The position numbers were made by a program, and so were the translations under genes. Below, piece by piece: positions 51,968 to 59,542 of a DNA stretch of 64,000 nt. Within the stretch, counting starts at the first letter, position 1, and each line of letters starts with the position of its first letter. The notes below the pieces were generated by a model. The model made no database searches and was not told where the DNA came from. It saw only the letters and a list, made by a program, of their open reading frames with translations. This stretch comes from HTCC2207 sp002685195 (lineage in GTDB: Bacteria; Pseudomonadota; Gammaproteobacteria; Pseudomonadales; Porticoccaceae), in the NCBI GenBank assembly GCA_051201675.1, contig CP179212.1:2604001-2668000 (forward strand). Direction: 5' to 3'.

Positions 51968-54127
51968 TTAAACTGCGGCAAGATTAGCTGAGGCAAGAAT
52001 TAAAATTTTTGTGCCCACCTCTTCGAAACTTACATGGACTCTAGCCCGAGGTCCATTGCCCTCAAAATTCAGAATCACGCCCTCACCATATACATTGTGG
52101 TTAACTTGCTGTCCCAGCTGAAACCCTGTGTCGTCCCCTTGATCACTTCGAATTGAACTAGCCGCATAACTGGTTGGCCGAGCAATTGTATTTTGTAATC
52201 TTACTTCCTCGATGACATCTTTAGGAATATCGCGGACAAACCGCGAAACAGAATTAAACGATTCGCTGCCGTAAATGGTGCGGCTCTCGGCGAAGGTCAG
52301 ATATAATTTCTCCATGGCACGAGTAATACCTACATAGGCTAATCTTCGCTCTTCTTCTAAACGACCAGGCTCATCCAGAGACATTTTATGGGGGAAGAGG
52401 TTTTCTTCCATTCCAGCGATAAATACTAAGGGAAACTCTAATCCTTTAGCGCTGTGCAATGTCATGAGTTGGACTGCATCTTGGTCTTCATCTGCCTGTC
52501 GGTCTCCAGCATCTAGAGCCACTTGATCAAGAAACTGAGGTAGTACTGGTAAATCTTTGTCCTCAGCCTCGAAGTTATTACAGGCCCCAATAAACTCTTC
52601 AAGATTTTCTACCCGGGCCTGCCCGCGCTCCCCCTTTTCTCGTCGATGCATTTCGATTAGACCGCTATGCTGAATTGCGTTCTCCGCCTGTTCAGCTAAT
52701 GGCAGCTCATCAAGTTGTCCGCTCATTTCGTTTATCAGCTGTAAAAACCCCGCCACTGCATTAGAGGCCCTAGCTGCTAAACGCTTTTCTTCAATCATAG
52801 TTTTGCTAGCTGCCCAAAGAGACACTGTGTTGGTTCTAGCCAACTCCCTAACTAATTCTAGGGTTCGATCTCCAATCCCTCTTGGCGGTACATTTACCAC
52901 ACGCTCAAAAGCAACATCGTCATGACAATTGAGCATGAGTCGCAAATATGACAGCGCGTTTTTAATTTCTAGCCTTTCATAGAATCTCTGCCCACCATAG
53001 ATACGATACGGAATATCAGCTTGAAGAAGGGCCGCCTCTAATACTCGTGATTGAGCATTGGAGCGATACAAAATAGCTGAGTCTTCTCGGCGGTTTCCAT
53101 CATTAACCCAACTCTGCAAACGGTCTGCGATGTAGCGTGATTCATCGTGCTCATTAAATGCGGAGTAAAGCGCGATGGACTCGCCCTCGCCAGAATCAGT
53201 CCACAAGTTCTTGCCGAGGCGATCAGAATTTTTTGCAATAACTGCGTTAGCCGCCAATAAAATATTTGATGTTGACCGATAATTTTGTTCTAACTTAACT
53301 GTGTGTGTTTTAGGGAAATCTCGCTCATAACTAAGAATATTTTCTACCTTCGCACCACGCCAGCCATAGATCGATTGATCATCATCCCCAACTGCAGTAA
53401 CTGCACTAACTTTCCCTGCCAAGAGCCGTAGCCAGGCATATTGCACAGCATTGGTGTCTTGAAATTCATCTACTAGAATATGTTGGAAACGTTGCTGGTA
53501 ATGATCAAGTACCTCTGGATTGTTCTTCCATAACTCCAGCGCCCTGAGTAGAAGTTCGGCAAAATCGATAACCCCAAGACGCTCACAAGTCTCTTCATAG
53601 CCGCGATAAATCCGGAGCATAGTTGCCAGGTAGGGGTCACCGCCTTCTTGTAGGTGCGATGCTCGCAATCCCTCATCCTTTTGGCCGTTGATCCACCACT
53701 GGGCCTGCTTAGGAGGCCACCGTTGTTCGTCTAGATCCATACTGCGCATCACTCTTTTTACCAAGCGCAATTGATCATCAGAATCTAGAATTTGAAAGTT
53801 TTCTGGGAGCTTTGCGTCCCGCCAATGGGCTTTTAATAACCGATGGGCTAATCCATGGAACGTACCTACCCACATCCCACGCAATGACATTCCTAAGAGC
53901 TCGTCGATCCGCTCGCGCATTTCTCTTGACGCTTTATTCGTAAAGGTCACCGCTAAAATGCCATAGGGAGAAATATTATCTACCTGTATTTTCCAAGCGA
54001 TACGATGCACCAGCACCCGGGTTTTACCGCTTCCAGCTCCCGCTAAAACAAGCAGATGCTTTTTGTCGCTAGTCACCGCTTCTTCTTGTGCCGCATTGAG
54101 ATTTGTTAATATTGAAGTTACATCCAT
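51968..54127 (-). CDS. uvrD: DNA helicase II UvrD
   Basis: A 719-residue superfamily 1A 3'-5' helicase for mismatch and nucleotide excision repair. Motifs: Q motif LNAAQEEAV, Walker A LAGAGSGKTRVLVHR, ILVDEFQDTN, VGDDDQSIYGWRGA, LEQNYRSTSNIL, MTLHSAKGLEFPLVF and EERRLAYVGITRAMEKLYLT. The C-terminal Tudor-like segment GQQVNHNVYGEGVILNFEG, which contacts RNA polymerase in E. coli, is present. ATG 54127 aligns with family starts; an in-frame start six codons upstream is less likely. Confidence 0.97.
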   Translation of the reverse strand: MDVTSILTNLNAAQEEAVTSDKKHLLVLAGAGSGKTRVLVHRIAWKIQVDNISPYGILAVTFTNKASREMRERIDELLGMSLRGMWVGTFHGLAHRLLKAHWRDAKLPENFQILDSDDQLRLVKRVMRSMDLDEQRWPPKQAQWWINGQKDEGLRASHLQEGGDPYLATMLRIYRGYEETCERLGVIDFAELLLRALELWKNNPEVLDHYQQRFQHILVDEFQDTNAVQYAWLRLLAGKVSAVTAVGDDDQSIYGWRGAKVENILSYERDFPKTHTVKLEQNYRSTSNILLAANAVIAKNSDRLGKNLWTDSGEGESIALYSAFNEHDESRYIADRLQSWVNDGNRREDSAILYRSNAQSRVLEAALLQADIPYRIYGGQRFYERLEIKNALSYLRLMLNCHDDVAFERVVNVPPRGIGDRTLELVRELARTNTVSLWAASKTMIEEKRLAARASNAVAGFLQLINEMSGQLDELPLAEQAENAIQHSGLIEMHRREKGERGQARVENLEEFIGACNNFEAEDKDLPVLPQFLDQVALDAGDRQADEDQDAVQLMTLHSAKGLEFPLVFIAGMEENLFPHKMSLDEPGRLEEERRLAYVGITRAMEKLYLTFAESRTIYGSESFNSVSRFVRDIPKDVIEEVRLQNTIARPTSYAASSIRSDQGDDTGFQLGQQVNHNVYGEGVILNFEGNGPRARVHVSFEEVGTKILILASANLAAV

Positions 54128-54295
54128 AGGTCTGCATTCTAGCAATATAACGAAAAGAATTGATGAATTTCATTTCCTTCTTTTTAGCTTTTTCGTAGGA
54201 TTTTGGTGCAAATCTATCCATCAAACTCAGAAATAGTGTAAATCATCGATAAAACCCTGTTTTTTACTACAAAACTAGTAATAATGCCGTATTCT

Positions 54296-54310
54296 TGTAA
54301 ATTTTTTACA
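54296..54310. promoter_or_regulatory. Candidate HexR operator upstream of hexR
   Basis: TGTAAA-TTT-TTTACA, a perfect 15-base dyad, lies 22 bases before the hexR start and has the TGTAA/TTACA halves and spacing of known HexR sites. Autoregulation by HexR is the simplest reading. Confidence 0.65.
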
Positions 54311-54331
54311 TAACTCAAAATGGGGGTCAGT

Positions 54332-55180
54332 ATGAAACCTGCAAAGCTCACCCAAACAATTAGTGATACGCTGGTCCATTTGCGTAAATCAGAACTTAAG
54401 GTTGCTGATTTTGTGCTGAAGCATCCTCTTGAAGTGATTCGCATGCGGATCGTTGATCTCGCCGACCAAGCTGATGTGAGTGAACCCACGGTCGTGCGCT
54501 TTTGTCGCGCAGTTGGCTGTACCGGTTTCCAAGACTTTAAACTGGCACTCGCACAACAACTTGCTTCAAGTCCCAGTTACGGCCAAATCGCGGTTACCGA
54601 TTCTGATTCTACTCGGGAATATACCCACAAGGTGTTTGATTCTACTGTTGATGCCTTACTTAAAGTTCGTGACAGTCTTGTGCTCGATAACTTAGAAGCC
54701 GCAGTTGCTGCGATTTGCAGTGCTGGTAGAGTTGAATTTTATGGTTTTGGCGCCTCTGCGGCAGTGGCGTTTGATGCGCAACACAAATTTTTCCGCCTAC
54801 AAATTCGCTCCTCAGCCTATTCAGACCCACACCTCCAAAATATGTCCGCCACCTCACTAAACACTGGGGATGTGGTGGTGGCCATATCACAATCTGGTAG
54901 AACTCAAGCGCTACTTGATTCTATGGAGCTGGTAAAAAACGCGGGTGGGATTGTCATAGGCCTCGCCCCTAGCTCTTCGCCAATAGCCAAGAGTGCAACT
55001 ATCGCTATAGAGGTTGATGCAAAAGAAGACATTCAAATCTACACCCCGCTATCCTCAAGAATCGCTCATCTAGCGGTAATTGATGTTCTTGCTATTGGGG
55101 TTGCTCAAAAGAAAGGTCCGAAGCTACACAAACATCTTCAACAACTTCAGGCCGGGCTTTCATCACTGCGCAGCTCTTAG
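54332..55180 (+). CDS. hexR: RpiR-family regulator of central carbon metabolism, HexR
   Basis: A 282-residue regulator: an N-terminal RpiR helix-turn-helix domain (ELKVADFVLKHPLEVIRMRI; ADQADVSEPTVVRFCRAVG) and a C-terminal SIS sugar-phosphate domain (VEFYGFGASAAVAFDAQHKF; DVVVAISQSGRTQALLDSM). HexR senses 2-keto-3-deoxy-6-phosphogluconate and controls Entner-Doudoroff and glycolytic genes. ATG 54332 has GGGGG five bases upstream and beats ATG 54320. It is divergent from uvrD rather than next to zwf/edd, and has a HexR-type dyad at its promoter. Confidence 0.9.
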   Translation: MKPAKLTQTISDTLVHLRKSELKVADFVLKHPLEVIRMRIVDLADQADVSEPTVVRFCRAVGCTGFQDFKLALAQQLASSPSYGQIAVTDSDSTREYTHKVFDSTVDALLKVRDSLVLDNLEAAVAAICSAGRVEFYGFGASAAVAFDAQHKFFRLQIRSSAYSDPHLQNMSATSLNTGDVVVAISQSGRTQALLDSMELVKNAGGIVIGLAPSSSPIAKSATIAIEVDAKEDIQIYTPLSSRIAHLAVIDVLAIGVAQKKGPKLHKHLQQLQAGLSSLRSS

Positions 55181-55183
55181 CAA

Positions 55184-56293
55184 TTACTTACCGGCGCTCA
55201 CCCTTATAAGCTGTCCATTGGCTCCATCGGTGGCAAGAATTAAGCTTCCATCAGGAGCAGAGGCAACATCTCTGATCCTGCCAAACTCATTAAACATAAT
55301 TGTTTCTTTGATGGCTTTTTCCCCGTCTAACTCTATACGTCTTACATCTCCCGGGACCAATGCAGAAATAAACAAATCTCCTTTCCACATTGGGAACATG
55401 TCCCCTTGATAAAGTGTCATCCCCGAAGGCGCGATTGAAGGAACCCAATGCTGAATTGGCTGCTCCATACCCGGTTGTTCTGTGAAGGGTGAGATAATAG
55501 CTCCGCTGTAATCAACCCCGTAAGTAATTGCTGGCCAGCCATAATTCTTGCCAGGCTCCACCACGTTTAATTCGTCACCACCCTTAGGGCCATGCTCATG
55601 CTCAAAGACCGTGCCCTCATCTGAGATTACAAGCCCCTGAAGATTCCTGTGCCCATAAGACCAAATCTCCGGAAGAGCACCGGGAGTATTTAGAAACGGG
55701 TTGTTTACGGGAATACTCCCATCATCATTGACACGGACAATTTTGCCAAAATGATTATCTAAGGCTTGGGCTTTTTCGCGATAATTAAAGCCATCTCCCG
55801 AGGTGATTAGCAAAGTCCCGTCAGCCATAAATTTCATTCGCGCACCGTAGTGGGCAGCCGTTTTGCGCAAAGGATAGGAATTAAAAATTGTCTTAACTTC
55901 TAATAAGCTATTTTCTTCCAGTCGCCCTCGCACTACCGTGAGGCGATTAAGCTTTGTTTCTACAGAATCTGACTCAGAAAACGATAAGTATACCAAGCGA
56001 TTTTCACTAAAGTTTGGATGGAGTAGGACTTCAGAAAGGCCGCCTTGACCAGCAAAAAGAACCTCTGGCACACCAGCTACAGGATCAGATTGCAAAACTC
56101 CATCCTTAACCGTTCGCAAGTCCCCAGTGCGCTCAGTTACTAACCAATGGTTTTTTGAAACAAAGGCGATACTCCAGGGATTGTCTAGCCCTTCAACAAT
56201 AACCTCTGTTTTATAGGCAACCTCGTTACTGTGTATTAGCGCACTGAATAGGAACAACCCTATTAATAAAACACCCGATTTAAGACTCTTCAT
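55184..56293 (-). CDS. Secreted PQQ-dependent aldose sugar dehydrogenase-like protein
   Basis: A 369-residue protein with a signal peptide (SGVLLIGLFLFSALIHS) and a six-bladed beta-propeller of the glucose/sorbosone dehydrogenase family (YliI/Asd-like). Typical segments: EGLDNPWSIAFV, GGLSEVLLHPNF, DGTLLITSGDGFNYREKAQ, SYGHRNLQGLVISDEG and EHEHGPKGGDELN. It would oxidise sugars in the periplasm using PQQ, but no recognisable pqq operon is in the window. Its start overlaps the upstream membrane-protein gene by 14 bases. Confidence 0.88.
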   Translation of the reverse strand: MKSLKSGVLLIGLFLFSALIHSNEVAYKTEVIVEGLDNPWSIAFVSKNHWLVTERTGDLRTVKDGVLQSDPVAGVPEVLFAGQGGLSEVLLHPNFSENRLVYLSFSESDSVETKLNRLTVVRGRLEENSLLEVKTIFNSYPLRKTAAHYGARMKFMADGTLLITSGDGFNYREKAQALDNHFGKIVRVNDDGSIPVNNPFLNTPGALPEIWSYGHRNLQGLVISDEGTVFEHEHGPKGGDELNVVEPGKNYGWPAITYGVDYSGAIISPFTEQPGMEQPIQHWVPSIAPSGMTLYQGDMFPMWKGDLFISALVPGDVRRIELDGEKAIKETIMFNEFGRIRDVASAPDGSLILATDGANGQLIRVSAGK

Positions 56294-56756
56294 TAGTAAC
56301 CACCTTTTTTGACTTCACGCCAAAGTAATAGCCGGCAATCATTCCGCCAATAATTAAAATTCCTTTGCCCAGTGAAGTTCGTGCACCGGCAATCAAATCC
56401 AGATTGTAAAAAGCCAGGGGCATTAACACAACAATCGCGAATAACGCAGCTCCGCCAGCAAGAGCGTAAAGAATCTTGCGCTCAGTACTAATAAATTTGG
56501 ATAATATATGGGCTACAAAAAAAGCGATTACCAAGCCAGCAGCTACCACAGCGATAATTGGAAAAGCTCCTGCGACACTCATACCAATTAAGTCACTCAA
56601 GACCATTGAAATAATAATAGAACCTGTAATTGGCATATCGACAGATGACAGCCACCAAAGATTAGATAATGATGTTTGCGCGGCTACAAAAAACATGGCA
56701 AGCAGTGCTGAGGTAAGAAATACAAAGGTTGTTCTTAACATAAGTATCCTGTTCAT
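56280..56756 (-). CDS. Membrane protein, four predicted helices, unknown function
   Basis: A 158-residue hydrophobic protein that I do not assign to a family. Segments around residues 8-28, 58-83, 93-115 and 128-148 look like membrane helices, and the tail GVKSKKVVTNEES is basic then acidic. Its end overlaps the start of the sugar dehydrogenase gene by 14 bases, so the two are translationally coupled; it might anchor or supply the dehydrogenase. That link is inference from overlap only. Confidence 0.8.
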   Translation of the reverse strand: MNRILMLRTTFVFLTSALLAMFFVAAQTSLSNLWWLSSVDMPITGSIIISMVLSDLIGMSVAGAFPIIAVVAAGLVIAFFVAHILSKFISTERKILYALAGGAALFAIVVLMPLAFYNLDLIAGARTSLGKGILIIGGMIAGYYFGVKSKKVVTNEES

Positions 56757-56805
56757 TTATCTTTCAGTGCTGGCGATAGTCAGGCTTTTTGTCCCATGTT
56801 TCAAG

Positions 56806-57891
56806 TTAATCATTGGCTTTTATGAACTTTACTAGAATTTCAGATAGCTTTTCAGCCCTCGTCCACTGGAAAAAATGACCGCCGCCAATCATTTCATGTG
56901 GCTGGCCCTTGGTTCCTGGTACTTTGGCTAGAAACAATTTTTCAAAACCATTAGTGACGGGATCGTCGCCTGCACCAACGCATAAAAATGGTTTTTCAAA
57001 GGCAGAAAAGAAATCCCATGCCTTCTTTTGTGCCTCTAAAGAGCGATCAGGAATACTCGGCACCTGGCTAGGCATCGCTCTTACTGCCATTTTGAATGGA
57101 GCACTCGGGAAGGGCGCCTCAAACGCTTTACTAATACTTGATCCAAATGGTGACATTTTTGATAATCCAAGGTTAACCCCTGCCAGTTCAAATGCTACAG
57201 CTAATTTATTTCTCTTTTCCATCATTGATGAAGCAATAATGCCTGCAGGGGGGTTGATGGCATCCCAAGTATATTTTTGCCAATAAGCAAATTTTCGGAT
57301 CCCTGAGTAGGGGTCAGCCCCGCCAAAGCCATTCATTTTGCTGACCTGCTTTGCCATTGATGCCATTGTGATTTTCTCTGGCCCCGCTCTGAAAACTAGA
57401 ATTTCATCAACAATCTCTTGAGGAACATCCGGGCTGTAGGGTAACCCTGTATTCCCCATAGCGACTCGATGAAATCGATCACCATTATCAGCCACCATGC
57501 GAAGACCAATTAAACCACCCCAGTCTTGGCCAAAGAAGGTCAGTCTTGAAAAATCATTTTGTACAAGCCATTGATTCATCCAGTCAACTTGACTCTGATA
57601 ACTGTAATCTTCTCTTGCGGCAGGTTTATCTGACTTCCCGTAGCCAGGCAGGTCCGGCGCTATTACTCTGACACCTGCTTTTACTAAATGTGGAATCATT
57701 CGTGAGTAAAGATAGCTCCATACCGGTTGCCCGTGCATCGCCAATAAAACAGGGCCATCTGCGGGGCCTTCATCAATATGATGAATGCGCAAATCAGTTC
57801 CATCCTGTGTCTTAATCACCGTATAGTTAGGCGCAAACGGGTAGTCTGAAAGGCCGTTAAACCTGTGGTCTGGCGTTCTTAAAATTTTCAT
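56806..57891 (-). CDS. Haloalkane dehalogenase-like alpha/beta hydrolase
   Basis: A 361-residue alpha/beta hydrolase of the haloalkane dehalogenase I type. Nucleophile Asp123 with the halide-binding Trp124 (FFGQDWGGLIGL), general base His339 (GGGHFFQW) and acid candidate Asp309 or Asp310 (GAGDDPVT) are visible. The oxyanion segment is HGQPVWSY, with Gln where characterised enzymes have Glu or Asn. It is longer than DhlA (310 residues) through an enlarged cap region. Substrate untested. ATG 57891 is the best start. A good promoter overlapped by a perfect inverted repeat lies just upstream. Confidence 0.85.
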   Translation of the reverse strand: MKILRTPDHRFNGLSDYPFAPNYTVIKTQDGTDLRIHHIDEGPADGPVLLAMHGQPVWSYLYSRMIPHLVKAGVRVIAPDLPGYGKSDKPAAREDYSYQSQVDWMNQWLVQNDFSRLTFFGQDWGGLIGLRMVADNGDRFHRVAMGNTGLPYSPDVPQEIVDEILVFRAGPEKITMASMAKQVSKMNGFGGADPYSGIRKFAYWQKYTWDAINPPAGIIASSMMEKRNKLAVAFELAGVNLGLSKMSPFGSSISKAFEAPFPSAPFKMAVRAMPSQVPSIPDRSLEAQKKAWDFFSAFEKPFLCVGAGDDPVTNGFEKLFLAKVPGTKGQPHEMIGGGHFFQWTRAEKLSEILVKFIKAND

Positions 57892-57911
57892 TGTGAAGTC
57901 CAATTATAGAT

Positions 57912-57950
57912 AGTATTGGCATTATATGTGCCAATACTTTTATTTTGCAA
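57912..57950 (-). promoter_or_regulatory. Promoter and overlapping 10-7-10 operator for the dehalogenase gene
   Basis: On the minus strand TTGCAA (57945-57950) and TATAAT (57921-57926) are spaced 18 bases, a good sigma-70 promoter. A perfect inverted repeat, AGTATTGGCA and TGCCAATACT (57912-57921 and 57929-57938), brackets the -10 box. The start codon is 21 bases downstream of the repeat. This is the layout of a repressor operator. Confidence 0.65.
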
Positions 57951-58017
57951 GACTTTCCACTTAGGTGAGATGAGCGAGAGAGGCAAAAGGCACTAGACAT
58001 AATTCTAAACTAGCAGG

Positions 58018-58197
58018 TTATTTCAACTTGAATCTTTGACAAAGAGTTACAATTCCATATAAAAACCAGACGACGACAAAGCCCCACCAGAGGGCGAAAA
58101 ACCAATCATTCTTATTTGTGCCATTCCAATCTAACCATTCAAAGACTATGCCCTCCATGAACAAGTCAAAGGAGAGCAGCAAAAAGAACCCAAACAC
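58018..58197 (-). CDS. Small two-helix membrane protein; start unresolved, frame crosses an A/G tract
   Basis: From GTG 58197 to a stop at 58018 runs a 59-residue frame: a hydrophobic segment (VFGFFLLLSFDLF), a loop MEGIVFEWLDWNGTNKND, a second helix (WFFALWWGFVVVWFLYGIV) and a basic tail QRFKLK. Neither GTG nor the internal ATG 58158 has a ribosome-binding site. ATG 58235 opens MKTFSFF in another frame; one extra base in the T-rich tract between them would join the two into a typical MKT-started protein of about 72 residues. The gene lies behind the aldo/keto reductase gene on the same strand. No family recognised. Confidence 0.5.
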   Translation of the reverse strand: MFGFFLLLSFDLFMEGIVFEWLDWNGTNKNDWFFALWWGFVVVWFLYGIVTLCQRFKLK

Positions 58198-58199
58198 CC

Positions 58200-58227
58200 A
58201 AAAAAGAAAAAAAGAAAAAAAGAAAAA
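58200..58227. repeat. A-rich tract with A6GA7GA7GA5 structure
   Basis: A 28-base run made only of A with three spaced G residues, consisting of near-identical seven/eight-base units. On the minus strand it encodes Phe/Leu/Ser codons of the small membrane protein. Such tracts are prone to slippage in cells and to length errors in sequencing. Confidence 0.9.
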
Positions 58228-58269
58228 GTCTTCATTTAGTTTTAGTTTCTATATCGCGCTAGTAAGTAC

Positions 58270-59238
58270 TTATAAATCGTCTAGCCTCTGTTTTAGCTCC
58301 TCTGTGAGTAATGGTGTTGCGTCGGCAGCTCTTAAATTATCGTTTAACTGCTCAAGGTTAGAGGCCCCTAAAATTACCGTTGATACATTTTTATTTAGCA
58401 AACACCATGCAATCGCAAGATTTGACGGAGGTACTTCATAATCTTTTGCGATTTCAATAAATGATGCCACTCTGGTCATTCGCTCTTTGCCTCTATCTGT
58501 CTCTATCATGTGCTTTTTTAACCATTCGTAGCCACTAAGAGAGGCTCTAGAGCCCTTGGGAATGCCGTTTAAATATTTGCCGGTTAAAGCCCCTGAGGCC
58601 AAGGGAGACCATGTCGTTGTTCCCATACCGTATTTCTCAAATATTGGTTGGTATTCGACCTCAAACCTCTTTCGATCGAGCAGGTTATATTGTGGTTGCT
58701 CCATGGTTGGCGGAGTTAAATGATTCTCTTTGGCGAAAACATAGGCTTCTTCTATCTCTGCAGCACTCCACTCGGAGGTACCCCAATATAAAATTTTTCC
58801 TTGAGTAATAAGGTTATGCATTGCCCACACTGTCTCACCAATGGGAGTATCTGGATCTGCTCGATGGCAAAAATAAAGATCAAGATACTCTACCTGCAAT
58901 CGTTTAAGCGCTTGGTCGCAGGCTTCTCTCACATGTTTCCTGCTTAGCCCTAGTTGCGTTGGAAGTGGTTCATCATGTGCCCCAAAAAATACCTTTGAAG
59001 AAACGCAATATGAATCTCTTGGCCTATTCAGAGTTTTTAGCGCCTTGCCCATGACGATTTCTGACATGCCTCTTTCATAACCTTCCGCGTTATCAAAAAA
59101 GTTTACGCCAGCGTCAAAACAGGCTCCAAACATCTGCTCCGCGAGTTTTGAGTCAACCTGCTTATTAAAAGTCACCCAAGACCCAAAGGACAGCTCTGAA
59201 AGTTTAAGGCCAGAATGGCCTAGTCGTCTATATTCCAT
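58270..59238 (-). CDS. Aldo/keto reductase (potassium-channel beta-subunit-like group)
   Basis: A 322-residue NADPH-dependent TIM-barrel oxidoreductase. The tetrad is visible: Asp and Tyr in FFDNAEGYERG, Lys in VSSKVFFG, His in YFCHRADPDTP. TSEWSAAEIEEAYVFAKEN and the C-terminal STVILGASNLEQLNDNL coenzyme region match the Kv-beta/YghZ-type group. Substrate unknown. I use ATG 59238, in front of EYRRLGHSGLKLSEL. The small gene upstream (59263-59463) and the small membrane protein downstream are on the same strand. Confidence 0.92.
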   Translation of the reverse strand: MEYRRLGHSGLKLSELSFGSWVTFNKQVDSKLAEQMFGACFDAGVNFFDNAEGYERGMSEIVMGKALKTLNRPRDSYCVSSKVFFGAHDEPLPTQLGLSRKHVREACDQALKRLQVEYLDLYFCHRADPDTPIGETVWAMHNLITQGKILYWGTSEWSAAEIEEAYVFAKENHLTPPTMEQPQYNLLDRKRFEVEYQPIFEKYGMGTTTWSPLASGALTGKYLNGIPKGSRASLSGYEWLKKHMIETDRGKERMTRVASFIEIAKDYEVPPSNLAIAWCLLNKNVSTVILGASNLEQLNDNLRAADATPLLTEELKQRLDDL

Positions 59239-59262
59239 TTCTCTCATTCCTAACGGTTCAAC

Positions 59263-59463
59263 TTAATGATTAGTGTAGAATTCTAGGTAGTAATTCTCTC
59301 GTTCATTTTTCTTCATACCGGCAGTTTTATCCATAAAATTATTTCTGTCTTGCCTGGTTTTAAAAACCCAAATGCAGACTGTATCTCGGGAATGATAGAT
59401 TGCTTTTAACTCGTCGTCGATATCGCAAATATCTGCTGGAATCTCTGCATTTATACAAATCAA
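59263..59463 (-). CDS. Small soluble protein, 66 residues, unknown function (TTG start)
   Basis: A short charged protein, roughly MICINAEIPADICDIDDE followed by LKAIYHSRDTVCIWVFKTR and a Lys/Glu-rich end. I do not recognise a family. The TTG start at 59463 is supported by AGGAG six bases upstream, and the gene ends 24 bases before the aldo/keto reductase start on the same strand, so the two may be co-transcribed. Composition is like a real folded protein rather than a shadow frame. Confidence 0.6.
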   Translation of the reverse strand: MICINAEIPADICDIDDELKAIYHSRDTVCIWVFKTRQDRNNFMDKTAGMKKNERENYYLEFYTNH

Positions 59464-59542
59464 AATTTACTCCTAACTTTTCTGTTAGCTCTCTTGAGTG
59501 CATATTTTCCAATCTATACCAAAAACCACCTTGTCTACCAAC

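Noticed and set aside
58118..58441. Lys/Ser-rich plus-strand frame of 107 codons
   Set aside because: It is the complement of the A/G tract and of the aldo/keto reductase 3' end; it has low-complexity composition and no ribosome-binding site.
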